Below are positions 1 through 9,358 of a stretch of 64,000 bases of DNA, in pieces; the first letter of the stretch is position 1, and the number at the start of each line of letters is the position of its first letter. This stretch comes from Candidatus Vallotia laricis (GTDB lineage: Bacteria > Pseudomonadota > Gammaproteobacteria > Burkholderiales > Burkholderiaceae). The notes beneath the pieces are model-generated. The model saw only the letters and a program-made list of their open reading frames with translations, was not told the DNA's origin and did no database searches. The DNA lies in NCBI RefSeq assembly GCF_020541325.1, contig NZ_CP047399.1, forward strand, positions 930,001 through 994,000, read 5' to 3'. Position numbers and translations under genes: made by a program.

Positions 1-662
1 TTTGGGGTGATAAATTAATTCAATGTTCGGTCTAATAAGCATTACTTTGTAAGACACCAGAGTGGATTCCCAATGTATAACAAAAGCGCACCTACATATA
101 TCAGTTATTACAAAAGCCACTTTATGAAAAATCAAAAATAACTATAATGCTAAAGGTTTTCTGTCTAAGTTACCTGATACTTTATGCGTGTTAGTAACAC
201 TGTAGAATGACGTATAGATATTTCAATTAATTATCACAATTAATTGAAATATCTATTCAAAGTTGAAATAGTGCTGAAATATGTTATTAAGGATCTCTTG
301 GGATTTAACCTCTTAATATTACTAATACAGACTATAAAATTAGAAAAGCTAGCTCTTATTGTTTAGGGAAATATCCACTGTAGTATAGTATACAATCAAC
401 TTAGTTGATTTAAGAACGCTATTCGTACATAATAAGATCGCTAAATACGCTCTCATAGTAGTAAAATTTATTCTGTTTAAATAAACAACAAGATTATTTT
501 AGATTAAGCTAAGGTACTTAACACAGTTTTATTATAAATAATGTTATATTGCTCACTAACACATTTTTAACAAAAAATATTTATTAAAAATAAATTGCAC
601 TTAGTAGATTATTTTTTTCTACTATATAATAGTAGTTAATCTATTTTAATAGTAAATAGTGT
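1..662. other. Gene-free A+T-rich spacer downstream of erpA
   Basis: No credible reading frame or RNA gene is seen. The stretch is very A+T-rich and lies 3' of erpA on the minus strand. Its only obvious structure is a perfect inverted repeat at 214-256, listed separately. Confidence 0.6.
214..256. repeat. Perfect inverted repeat, 19-bp arms, 5-nt loop
   Basis: Left arm 214-232 and right arm 238-256 are exact reverse complements around the loop ATCAC. The stem is almost all A/T. It lies about 400 nt 3' of erpA and could be a bidirectional transcript end, although no clear U-tract follows. The function is inferred; the symmetry is seen directly. Confidence 0.6.
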
Positions 663-1019
663 TTATATAGAGAATGACGAGCCACAGCCACAAGTAGTGG
701 CCGCATTTGGATTTTTAATGATAAATTGGGCACCACTTAAATCGTCTTTATAGTCGATTTCAGCACCTAGTAAGTATTGATAACTCATCGAATCAATTAA
801 TAGCTGAACACCATTTTTGTTTATTACAGTATCATCCTCGTTGATTTCTTCATCGAACGTAAAGCCATATTGAAACCCAGAGCAGCCGCCACCACGAATA
901 AACACCCGAAGCTTTAGTTCCGGGTTACCTTCTGCATCGATTAGTTTTTTTACCTGATTAGCGGCCGTATCCGTAAAAACGAGTAGTACTGGCATTTCGG
1001 TCAGAGGGATATCAGTCAT
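663..1019 (-). CDS. erpA: Iron-sulfur cluster insertion protein ErpA
   Basis: A-type Fe-S carrier of 118 residues that passes clusters to apo-enzymes such as those of isoprenoid synthesis and respiration. The three invariant cysteines are present: C46 in GGGCSGF and C110/C112 in the terminal CGCGSSF motif. The start chosen is the ATG at 1019 ([10 protein letters not shown]), which matches the usual length of about 120 residues. An in-frame ATG at 1124 would add 35 unlike residues. It lies downstream of rplM-rpsI, as in Burkholderia, and may be cotranscribed with them. Identity is secure; the start is less certain. Confidence 0.93.
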   Translation of the reverse strand: MTDIPLTEMPVLLVFTDTAANQVKKLIDAEGNPELKLRVFIRGGGCSGFQYGFTFDEEINEDDTVINKNGVQLLIDSMSYQYLLGAEIDYKDDLSGAQFIIKNPNAATTCGCGSSFSI

Positions 1020-1157
1020 AGATTTTATTGAGTTTCCCAAAAATTCTTCAATGCTATTGAGCATTGTGTCATGTATATCGCATGGATATATATGACCTAT
1101 AGTTTTTTTGCCTGACGCCAGCATTTTTATAAAATTTATCGCGATACATGAACCTAC

Positions 1158-1550
1158 TTAGCGCTTAGAAAACTGCTTACGACGACGAGCTTTATGCAAA
1201 CCTACTTTTTTGCGCTCAACTTCACGCGAATCTCGTGTTACAAATCCAGCTTTTGATAAGGTAGATTTGAGCGTTGAGTCGTAATCAATTAATGCGCGGG
1301 TAATTCCATGGCGTATAGCACCAGCCTGGCCAGTTTCGCCTCCACCAATTACATTAACTTTAATATCAAAAGTGTTTATATGGTTTACGAGATTTAGAGG
1401 TTGACATACGATCATTAACGACGTTTCTCGCGAGAAATAGTCAGCAATAAGTTGGTTATTGATCATAATAGCTCCTTTACCGAACTTAATAAACACCCGA
1501 GCTACCGCGCTTTTTCGGCGGCCGGTACCGTAATTCCAATTTCCGATCAT
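1158..1550 (-). CDS. rpsI: 30S ribosomal protein S9
   Basis: Ribosomal protein S9, 130 residues, the normal bacterial length. The N-terminal part has [14 protein letters not shown], and the protein ends in the basic tail [11 protein letters not shown], whose last residues reach the P-site tRNA in the ribosome. An AAGGAG Shine-Dalgarno sequence lies just before the ATG in the short gap after rplM. It is the second gene of the conserved rplM-rpsI operon on the minus strand and is followed by erpA 138 nt later. Confidence 0.98.
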   Translation of the reverse strand: MIGNWNYGTGRRKSAVARVFIKFGKGAIMINNQLIADYFSRETSLMIVCQPLNLVNHINTFDIKVNVIGGGETGQAGAIRHGITRALIDYDSTLKSTLSKAGFVTRDSREVERKKVGLHKARRRKQFSKR

Positions 1551-1563
1551 TTAATCTGGCTCC

Positions 1564-1992
1564 TTAAATCTCGAGCGTTTTCGGTTGTTGCGCGGTATGC
1601 GGGTGTGTCACGTCTGCGTAGACTTTGAGTTTTTTAATCATTGCGTAGCCAAGTGGACCTCTCGGTAGCATACCTTTAACAGCTTTCTTTAGTACCCTAC
1701 CTGGAAAACGCTCCTGCATTTTACTAAAGATTGTTTCATGGATACCGCCCGGATAGCCAGAGTGAGAGTAATATGTCTTATTAGTTGTTTTTTTTCCGGT
1801 AACCTTCAGTTTTCTAGCGTTCACAACGACGATAAAATCTCCGGTATCGACGTGTGGTGTAAACTCAGGCTTATGCTTTCCGCGAAGACGGCTCGCTACT
1901 TCGCTAGCGATGCGGCCAAGTATCTTGTCCGTCGCGTCAATCACATACCATTCGCGTTTTACCTCATGGGCTTTGGTGGAAAACGTCTTCAT
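1564..1992 (-). CDS. rplM: 50S ribosomal protein L13
   Basis: Ribosomal protein L13, 142 residues, full length. Recognisable family segments are [16 protein letters not shown] near the N-terminus, [11 protein letters not shown] in the middle and the conserved [12 protein letters not shown] stretch around residues 105-116. It is an early-assembling large-subunit protein. It leads the rplM-rpsI operon, with 13 nt before rpsI. GGATC precedes the ATG as a weak ribosome-binding site. Two hairpins (2036-2054 and 2059-2104) sit in the leader and could serve in autoregulation, but that is unproven. Confidence 0.98.
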   Translation of the reverse strand: MKTFSTKAHEVKREWYVIDATDKILGRIASEVASRLRGKHKPEFTPHVDTGDFIVVVNARKLKVTGKKTTNKTYYSHSGYPGGIHETIFSKMQERFPGRVLKKAVKGMLPRGPLGYAMIKKLKVYADVTHPHTAQQPKTLEI

Positions 1993-2035
1993 GATTGATC
2001 CAAATGAGATGCTTTACTTTTTCTGTGTACTGATG

Positions 2036-2054
2036 GCTGCACACTAGGTGCAGC
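2036..2054 (-). promoter_or_regulatory. Small hairpin in the rplM leader
   Basis: Seven-bp arms (GCTGCAC / GTGCAGC) enclose five nucleotides, 44-62 nt upstream of the rplM start. It may be part of a 5' UTR structure. No known L13-binding consensus could be assigned. Confidence 0.3.
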
Positions 2055-2058
2055 TTAG

Positions 2059-2104
2059 ACTCTATAATTTTTTCCGCAGGCATTTTCAGAAAAAATTATA
2101 GAGT
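2059..2104 (-). promoter_or_regulatory. Long hairpin upstream of rplM
   Basis: Sixteen-bp perfect arms 2059-2074 and 2089-2104 with a 14-nt loop, immediately 5' of the smaller rplM leader hairpin. Runs of six A or T lie inside the arms. It could be a leader attenuator or a terminator of a lost upstream gene. The symmetry is visible; the role is inferred. Confidence 0.35.
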
Positions 2105-2687
2105 AAATTTTGTAGATAAGCTTTATTTAACTTTAACTAAATTTAAATAGTAACCCAAACGTCTAGATTCGATTTACTAAAGGTACTAAGTAGAACTTAA
2201 GTTAACTAATGTAAGGAATTATAAAGCTTACGCTAAGCAGTCGCAAGGAAAACTATATTCCTACACCTATTAATAATAGGTGACTTATTAATAATATTAA
2301 TCCTTCAATTAATAGCCCTATGGCTCGCTTACCAAGATAGTAACTGAAGCAAGCAATTTCCTAAGAATAGTACATTACTATAAAAATTTGAGCGAAACCT
2401 TGAACCAGCACAGTTTATAGCTACTAAGCTTATTTTACATCAACCGTGTGGGGGGGGTAGGGATCGCTTGATGGTGCTTGAGCGAGCTGATAAACGAAAG
2501 TCAAGCTAGAAACATACGGTATAGTTCACTGAACAAGATTAAAACAAATAAGTTTTATATCTGTACTTTGCATCATCAAGATGATACACCTAATCTGTCA
2601 TAGTTTCGAAGAAATTTATTAGTATAATATCGCGTATGCATTATATTAATGCTTATTTAAGTGCAAATTGCACATTAATAAGGGACA

Positions 2688-3090
2688 CAAAGCAAGCTGG
2701 TAAGCCGGATTCTGTGCGTGCAACGGAACCCGGCACACGTGACAGCCATTCCTCTAGGCTCGACATTACTGACGAGCTCAAGCTTCCCACCCGCAGGCTA
2801 GAACGGGTCCACCCTTGCGCCTTGCTACAGACGCACGCCTGCTTACTTGGAATTGCTCCGGGTGGAGGTTACACTGCCGAAATGCGTTGCCGCAATCGCG
2901 GTGCGCTTTTACCGCACCATTTCATCCTTACCTGATCCTGGCTTGTGCCAGGCCATCGGCGGTTTGCTTTCTGTTGCCCTATTCCGCGTGTCACCACGGA
3001 TGGCCGTTAGCCATCACCCTGCCCTATGGAGTCCGGACTTTCCTCGTTCCCGTGCAATATGCAGAAAACGCGGCTGTCTAGCCTACTTTG
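2688..3090 (-). ncRNA. rnpB: RNase P RNA (catalytic RNA, bacterial type A)
   Basis: Catalytic RNA of ribonuclease P, which matures the 5' ends of tRNAs. Read on the minus strand, it carries the universal blocks GAGGAAAGTCCGGACTCC, ATAGGGCAG, ACAGAAAGCAAACCGCC, AGGTAAGGATGAAA and GGTAAAAGCGCACCG in the expected order. The ends were set by the P1 helix: CAAAGTAGGCT at the 5' end (from 3090) pairs with AGCTTGCTTTG at the 3' end (to 2688), giving about 403 nt. Apparent reading frames on the opposite strand are shadows of this RNA. Confidence 0.95.
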
Positions 3091-3613
3091 TATACGCCTA
3101 TATTAGCACAGAGTACCAACTATGTCAGCCGATGAGTAATATTTTAGTGTCTAAGCTGAATTGCTAGCTAGAAAGTCCACAAATGCTGACATGGCTTTCT
3201 TTTGAAGCAAGCAGTGCTTCAGCTAGTGAAACATCAGAGGCATAAAAATTGCATAACTTCTCGTTAAAACAAGCAACTGTAAACTATATTAATAGAATTT
3301 TTTTTATTATTACTTAGCCTAAGCACTCTCTCCCGTTTAGTAATTTGAAGCTGCATAATTTCTTATTTAATTAGAAAAATTAAAACTAATTTATTGAAAA
3401 TCGTTTAGATTTTTACATGTAGGAATCCAATTTATGGCTTTAATAAAAGTATTTGTGATAGCTCGTAGCGCCGCGACTCCGATTTTACATTGCTCAAATA
3501 AGTCGATCTTATTAAAAATTTATTTCAGAGCATAGCTTTGCTATCCTAAACAACTAGGGACGTAATTATACGTCACCTATGTATCAGCGATAGTAGTATA
3601 AACTAACACGATT
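3091..3613. other. Spacer between rnpB and pyrC
   Basis: Apart from the rnpB promoter at 3100-3128, nothing is recognised. It is A+T-rich sequence downstream of pyrC. Confidence 0.5.
3100..3128 (-). promoter_or_regulatory. Sigma-70 type promoter of rnpB
   Basis: On the minus strand CTGACA (3128-3123) and TAATAT (3105-3100) are separated by exactly 17 nt. The -10 element ends 9 nt before the inferred 5' end of RNase P RNA at 3090. Each hexamer departs from consensus at only one or two positions. Confidence 0.7.
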
Positions 3614-4705
3614 TCAGCGAAGCTTCCAGCTTAAATCCTTGCTCATCTTAAACACCACCACACTCATTCCGTCTATGTCAATATTTTCAGGTAATGTCCA
3701 ACTAGAGCGCTCAAGAGTTACTGTGTCGATAGAACGCGGTAATCCGTAGAAGTCAGGGCCATGAAAGCTTGCGAAGCCTTCTAAGCGTCTTAGAGCGCCA
3801 GCTTCGTCAAAGGTTTGCGCGTATAGCTCCAAGGCATGTAGTGCTGTATAGCACCCAGCACAACCGCATGAACTCTCCTTGAAGTTTTTCAGGTGTGGTG
3901 CGCTATCGGTGCCAAGAAAAAAGCGTGGATGACCCGAAATAGCTGCCTCGACGAGTGCAGCACGGTGTACTTCGCGCTTAAAGATGGGGAGGCAGTAATA
4001 GTGTGGTTTAATGCCGCCGACTAGCATAGTATTGCGATTTAGTAATAAATGATGAGCGGTTATGGTGGCGCCTAGCATGCCTAATGATGTATCTGCGTGG
4101 CGCACATACTCCACTGCGTTGCGGGTTGTAATATGTTCAAATACCACCTTAAGTGCAGGGAAATCACGCCGCAATGGCTCGAGTACTCGGTCAATAAATA
4201 CTTCTTCACGATCAAATACATCGACTACCGGATCCGTTACTTCGCCGTGCACTAGTAACGGTAGGCTAGTTTTTTGCATTGCCTCTAGAGTAACTGCACA
4301 ATGGCGCAAATCCGTAACACCAGCATCTGAATTAGTCGTTGTGCCAGCCGGATAAAGCTTAATACCATGTACGAAGCCACTTTCGCGAGCTCGCCAAATC
4401 TCATCCGGCGACGTATTATCAGTTAAATATAGCGTCATTAGAGGTTCAAATGCAGTTCCAGGACCCTGCGTAGGACGCGCGGCAAGGATCCTCTTCCGAT
4501 AGGCGGCAGCCTGCTCAGTCGTGGTAACTGGTGGCTTCAGATTCGGCATGATGATCGCGCGACCGAACTGCTGAGCGGTATGTGGTAGCAATGCCTTAAG
4601 CAGCGCGCCATCACGCACATGTACATGCCAATCATCAGGGCGAGCAAGAGTCAGCGCATCTATGCCAAATGAGTTAAATTCGGTAGATTGGTGGAGGATA
4701 TTCAT
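3614..4705 (-). CDS. pyrC: Dihydroorotase
   Basis: Zinc amidohydrolase that closes carbamoyl-aspartate to dihydroorotate in de novo pyrimidine synthesis; 363 residues. Metal ligands are visible: H27 and H29 in the WHVHVRD motif, the carboxylated lysine K116 in GIKLYPAG, H153, H191 in FEHITT, and D267 in GTDSAPH. The protein is PyrC-type (E. coli and Burkholderia class I monofunctional) and full length. It stands alone between rnpB and a decayed region, with no strong Shine-Dalgarno before the chosen ATG, so an alternative start is possible. Confidence 0.96.
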   Translation of the reverse strand: MNILHQSTEFNSFGIDALTLARPDDWHVHVRDGALLKALLPHTAQQFGRAIIMPNLKPPVTTTEQAAAYRKRILAARPTQGPGTAFEPLMTLYLTDNTSPDEIWRARESGFVHGIKLYPAGTTTNSDAGVTDLRHCAVTLEAMQKTSLPLLVHGEVTDPVVDVFDREEVFIDRVLEPLRRDFPALKVVFEHITTRNAVEYVRHADTSLGMLGATITAHHLLLNRNTMLVGGIKPHYYCLPIFKREVHRAALVEAAISGHPRFFLGTDSAPHLKNFKESSCGCAGCYTALHALELYAQTFDEAGALRRLEGFASFHGPDFYGLPRSIDTVTLERSSWTLPENIDIDGMSVVVFKMSKDLSWKLR

Positions 4706-5909
4706 ATCGATCGAAAGTTAAGCATGCGCCAGCATATACGTAACCGTGAAATATACGTCGCCGTTTCATCTTTAGTTTTCCCGGACCGGGTCTGAGTTAT
4801 TTTAATAACGCATTATTTTAATGGGCGATAAGTATGCGAGTGAACTATTATATTTACAATATCCGGCTACTGCCCAAAAAATTATATAACGTTTTTAGGG
4901 GGTTTTTGCAAGTCGCACTGTAATTATAATGACATATTCGGTAACACGTTTTTAAACGTACAAGTTTGATGTATCTGCATCAACTAGCAGGCGACAGAGC
5001 TTTCTCGAGTTAGAGAAAAATTAAAAATTATTTATTATATTAAAGGAGCTTGATTAAACACATTTGTAAAACTATTAGTTAGCTTGTGCTAAAAAATACT
5101 ATTTATTCCGACGCGATTTATTAGGCCCAGATATTAAATCTGGAGGAAAATTATGATAGTCTATAAAATATTAGAATTTTCTATGTGTATTAGTTAGTTA
5201 GTGTGAAATAACTTCTACATAAGATTATATAGGCACCCGCGTATAAGAAATTTTTTAATCTACTTATTTTAGAATTGCATATTTAATCTCCAAATATTAA
5301 ATAAATAGATATTTTAATATATTCATTGCTTCGTGCAATATGGTGTATTAAAGCGAGCATTTAATCTATACAAACATTAGTACCATGAAAACTAGGGAGG
5401 AAAGGATCTTTTATCGACGGTATAACACCGGTTATATAACCATAAAATTGTAAACTTTGCTCGCTACGAAATTTTTTAAATTTAATCAGATAGTTTTTAC
5501 AAAATTGCTCTCAGGCTTAGCATCTTCTACATATTACTGACAAAATGTTCTCCAGATAATATCAATACAGCCCCGGTATCACTAATCACGTAGAAATTTT
5601 TCCCTATGGCCTAGCGCATAGTTAGTATTGCTTATGATAGTAATAGGCAACTGCGTTGAGGCTCACAGCTCTAAGACTAGAAAGGATTGGTAATTACGCA
5701 GTAAAATTCGTGATCTGTTAGTGTATGCACACTACATAAATAGATGATTAGCATACATGCATCATTTATGTGACGATCTTAGGCTACTCAAAATTAACAC
5801 CTTGCTAAGAAAATTTCCGTTTAGTGTCCAGTAATTGTCTCAACGACTCAGTATTTATTGATGCACTCGCGTTATTGCGCTTATCCGAAATACACTGAAA
5901 ACACAACGA
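4706..5909. other. 1.2-kb spacer without a recognised gene
   Basis: Both strands are full of stops and no family could be recognised. It lies between pyrC and the gltL pseudogene and is probably eroded coding sequence plus the pyrC upstream region. Confidence 0.5.
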
Positions 5910-6612
5910 TTAATGTAGGATTTTATCTAGAAAATCTTTAGCGTGATCAGATTTTAGATGTTCGATGAAGTTTTCTTTGAAATTATCCTTAACGATTACT
6001 TCTCGATTTATAAAAATAACTCGATGCGCCATCTTTCTTGAAAAGCCAATTTCATGAGTTACGCACATTCTTGCCATCCCTTTGCATGCTAGTGCGATAA
6101 TTACATCAAAGATTTTATTGGTCATCTCTAGATCAAGCGCTAAAGTCGGTTCATTGAACAGCATCTTAATCGGGTTCATCAATAAAGCTCGCAAAATTGA
6201 CATGCGCTGCTACTGATTGCCGGATCACTGTATAAGATATTTATTAGCCCAGTACCTTTGAGCTAATACGATCGAGTGGCAATCGCCTAATTTTTCAATC
6301 TACCAAGCATCTTTATTTGCAAAAGTGTAAGATTCTCGGTGATCGATAAGTATTAGAGTGGTTCGAAATACTAAAATACCATCCCTATTTCTATAGGTAG
6401 TTTAAACAAATTTATTTTAGAATCAGCAACTGACTGCTCATTAATTCTAATTTTTCCCTTCTATTTTATTAGACTTTTTAATAGATATTTACTTATTGAG
6501 CTTGTCGGGCTATATATAACTAACACCTTGCTTTTTCTAACCTCCGTAGAACAATTTTCCAGCACCTGGAAAGTGCTATACTTTTGTGAAGAAAGCTTAA
6601 CTTCACTATAAA
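5910..6612 (-). pseudogene. gltL: Decayed glutamate/aspartate ABC transporter ATPase (gltL)
   Basis: A nearly full-length fossil of the 241-residue GltL ATPase. The last 97 codons are open and contain FNEPTLALD (Walker B/D-loop), MCVTHEIGF (H-loop) and the C-terminus DFLDKILH. Reading upstream, the signature LSGGQQQR survives as SGNQ*QR with TGA and TAG stops. The Q-loop region reads IGMVF*YFEPL*YLS. The Walker A GPSGSGKST has become SPTSSISKY, with another TAG shortly after. At least one frameshift lies near 6260. It is not functional. It lies downstream of gdhA, where Burkholderia carries gltIJKL. Confidence 0.9.
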
Positions 6613-6735
6613 AATTTATAAATCAATCAATTATATTAATAGTCTTCTAATCGTTTTGAAAAATATAAAAATTATATTGCATACAGGATATACTAAGACT
6701 TAAGTAAAAATATTACTTTTACTATACGCCATCCC

Positions 6736-6813
6736 CAGATAATGACCTAGATAATCTTCTCAAATACTCGCCGCTCTAAAATATGGAAAAATTAATCTTG
6801 TTAATACAGGATT
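6736..6813 (-). pseudogene. gltK: Fossil of glutamate/aspartate ABC permease (gltK)
   Basis: The minus-strand frame reads LIFPYFRAASI*EDYLGHY, which I align with the permease segment (I)SLADFFRTASNIGDRDGT of GltK near its C-terminus. A stop codon interrupts it. The segment is short, but its position directly upstream of the gltL fossil on the same strand supports the call. Confidence 0.45.
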
Positions 6814-7914
6814 CTTAATTGAGGAAACACGTTTAGGAGCTCAACAGCAGTATTGTGACCCTATAATGTCCGAAAAATAGAAGTTACATATCCTTCGCAT
6901 TACTCTCAGTTTGCTGCACATCGATAATTAAACTGGTTTAAATAATAAATTATTTCTATTTAATGTGGTTTGATGGATGCTTTTATTTTAGACTTTATGA
7001 ATAAAATCATCACGCTTAGTTTATATAAAATAAATACAAGTTTAACTAAGATGCTACATGCCTATAAAACGTAATAAACCACTCTGAGTACTATGATCAT
7101 ATATCGAGAAGACTTAATATTTAACGCTACGTCTAATTACTTAAAAGCTTTAAAAAAGTTGAAAGATCTTTAGTAATGTAGAAATATATAAGGTTAAGCT
7201 AACTCCGTAGAGAGTGCAGACTTAAGCCATCATAAATATTTTCAGAAACAGAATGATATCGAAAGAAATCTCACATACAGCAAAAAATATTTAAATTACA
7301 TAATAATTAACAGTAGTAAAATTTCTGAGAGAATATGGTACCGGAATCTAAAATTTTATATTAATAGGATGTTTCAGAAAACTTTAATATAAACTAACCA
7401 CATGCACGAGATAGTATTTGTTTATTCATTAATACTTTAATTAGCATGTGAAAAGCGCCAAAAATATTTTATAAAAAACAACATTATATTTATATATTCG
7501 GCATTAGCCGTTTAATCATATTTAGAAGCTTGCTAGTTAAGATTAGCGTCATGAAAATGTGCAAATTTAAATGATAACTTTATTATCTGACTTAACGTCG
7601 CAAACAAAATAAGGTAGCTCTTAGATATGGCACTTTTCCCTTAGTTTATATTACTAATAAATAATGCGATTTAGCAGATCTGCCCCCTATATTCATTGTG
7701 TTAATAGTGGGGGCAGAAACTTTTACGAACATTTATGTTGTGATATCTACCAGCATAATACAAGAACAGGGGGAAACGAATCTTCTAAGTATACCAGCGT
7801 AATCGCATCTAAATCGTGTACTTACTATGCTTTTCGCTTGAGTGGTCATGTAAACTAGCATAAATAATTATGATTTTTTTCGAAAAAATTTGTCATTTTA
7901 GCAGAATAGAAGTT

Positions 7915-8035
7915 AAAAGCATTAATATAAAAATTTTTCACGTTTGTGATTAAATCGCTTGCGCTGTTTTGCGCATACACAGTCATACTACTAGTAGCTA
8001 ACTTTAATGATAGCAATAAAGAGCCAGAGATTTAC
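7915..8035 (-). pseudogene. Possible gltI (periplasmic glutamate-binding protein) 5' fossil
   Basis: Just 3' of gdhA on the same strand, one frame reads like a signal-peptide end plus the start of a mature domain (SLLLSLKLATSSMTVYAQ, then NSASDLITNVKNF). Its position is where gltI should begin. The resemblance is weak and depends on synteny. Confidence 0.2.
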
Positions 8036-8038
8036 AAA

Positions 8039-9358
8039 TCATGGATATAGGCCGCGCATCTCACACGCCATTAGGATGCGTTTACACGCAATGATATAAG
8101 CCGCAGTACGGATAGATACAGTATGTTCCCGCGCAACTTGCCAAACACTAGCAAACGCCTCTCGCATTACATGCTTTAATCGTTGATTTATTTCATCTTC
8201 AGTCCAAAAGAAACTAGAAAAATCTTGAACCCATTCGAAGTAAGAGACTGTAACACCGCCGGCATTGGCAATCACGTCAGGAATCACTAGTATATTGTTT
8301 TCGCGCAGGATATCGTCAGCATTCGGCGTTGTTGGGCCATTTGCCCCTTCTATCACGATTTTTGTACGAATCCTCGACGCATTTTGCTCGTTAATTTGGC
8401 TTTCGAGCGCGGCAGGAATTAGAATATCGCTTTCAATACCCCAAAAATCGTCGTTGGCGAGCGACTCCGCACCGGAGAAGCCGGTTATGCCACCTTGCGC
8501 TGAAACATGCTCGAGTAATGCGTATACATTAATACCAGATGGTTTATAAATTGTGTCAGTATGGTCTTGGACTGCAACTACTTTCGCGCCTGCATCGACG
8601 AATAACTTTGCAGCAATTCCACCAACGTTTCCAAACCCTTGCACCACTACTCTCGCTGATGCAATATCTAATCCGATGTGCTGTGCTGCTTCGCAACCGA
8701 CGGTAAATATCCCACGACCCGTCGCTTCTCGCCGGCCTAGAGATCCACCTAGCGAAACCGGCTTACCAGTTACAACGCCTGTTGCCGCTTGACCAATATT
8801 CATTGAGTACGTGTCCATCATCCACGCCATCACCTGCTCATCAGTATTAACGTCGCTTGCTGGAATATCGATGTTTGGCCCAATAATAATAGCGATCTCG
8901 CTCGTATACCGTCGCGTAACTCGTTCGAGTTCATTTCGCGAAAACTTACGTGGATCAATACGGATACCACCCTTCGCGCCTCCATACGGCATGTTAACTG
9001 CGGCATTTTTAATCGACATCCATGCGGAAAGCGCCATTACTTCGGATAGCGTTACATCTTGGTGATACCGCACGCCACCCTTTGCGGGTCCGCGTGCTGT
9101 ATTGTGCTGAACTCGGTATCCCTCAAAATGCCCTGTCGTACCGTCGTCCATTTTAATGGGCACATCGACAATTAGAATGCGCTTGGGTCGCTTAAGTGTC
9201 TCAATCCATCGAGAAAGCGAACCTAAGTAGGGCGCTACACGATCAATTTGCTGTAAATAAGAGCCCCATGGACCCAAGGAATCGGCATGTAAATAGGAAG
9301 GAAGGGGGTGCTTAGAAGGCATTGATGAATTGTTCAAAACAGTTTGCTGCGCGGACAT
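8039..9358 (-). CDS. gdhA: NAD(P)-dependent glutamate dehydrogenase
   Basis: Glutamate dehydrogenase of 439 residues, interconverting glutamate and 2-oxoglutarate plus ammonia. The dimerisation/catalytic domain carries K93 in [11 protein letters not shown]117 and the catalytic K129 in [13 protein letters not shown]. The Rossmann domain has GFGNVGG at 241-247. The length and sequence are those of the Burkholderia enzyme. AGAGAA lies before the ATG as a weak ribosome-binding site. The adjacent gltIJKL import genes are dead, so this enzyme may be a main link between ammonia and glutamate here (inference). Confidence 0.96.
   Translation of the reverse strand: MSAQQTVLNNSSMPSKHPLPSYLHADSLGPWGSYLQQIDRVAPYLGSLSRWIETLKRPKRILIVDVPIKMDDGTTGHFEGYRVQHNTARGPAKGGVRYHQDVTLSEVMALSAWMSIKNAAVNMPYGGAKGGIRIDPRKFSRNELERVTRRYTSEIAIIIGPNIDIPASDVNTDEQVMAWMMDTYSMNIGQAATGVVTGKPVSLGGSLGRREATGRGIFTVGCEAAQHIGLDIASARVVVQGFGNVGGIAAKLFVDAGAKVVAVQDHTDTIYKPSGINVYALLEHVSAQGGITGFSGAESLANDDFWGIESDILIPAALESQINEQNASRIRTKIVIEGANGPTTPNADDILRENNILVIPDVIANAGGVTVSYFEWVQDFSSFFWTEDEINQRLKHVMREAFASVWQVAREHTVSIRTAAYIIACKRILMACEMRGLYP

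Larger units (their letters stand above)
1993..2687. other. Spacer between rplM and rnpB
   Basis: No gene is recognised. It contains the rplM leader with two hairpins, an 8-nt G tract at 2450-2457, and otherwise A+T-rich sequence without a convincing reading frame. Confidence 0.55.
6613..8038. other. Eroded gltIJK region between gltL fossil and gdhA
   Basis: From synteny this should hold gltK, gltJ and gltI, about 2.3 kb, but only 1.4 kb remains, so there have been deletions as well as substitutions. A short gltK fossil (6736-6813) and a possible gltI signal-peptide fossil (7915-8035) can be read on the minus strand. A 64-codon open frame at 7664-7858 on the plus strand resembles nothing known. 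Confidence 0.5.

Noticed and set aside
2636-3167. Three overlapping plus-strand open frames of 88-106 codons
   Set aside because: They are the opposite strand of the RNase P RNA gene. The universal RNase P blocks explain the sequence.
5910-6203. Reading the 97-codon ATPase frame as a functional half-transporter
   Set aside because: It lacks Walker A and the signature motif, and upstream sequence shows the rest of gltL with stops, so it is a pseudogene tail.
7664-7858. 64-codon plus-strand open frame in the eroded glt region
   Set aside because: No family resemblance, no ribosome-binding site, and it lies opposite the strand of the fossil operon.
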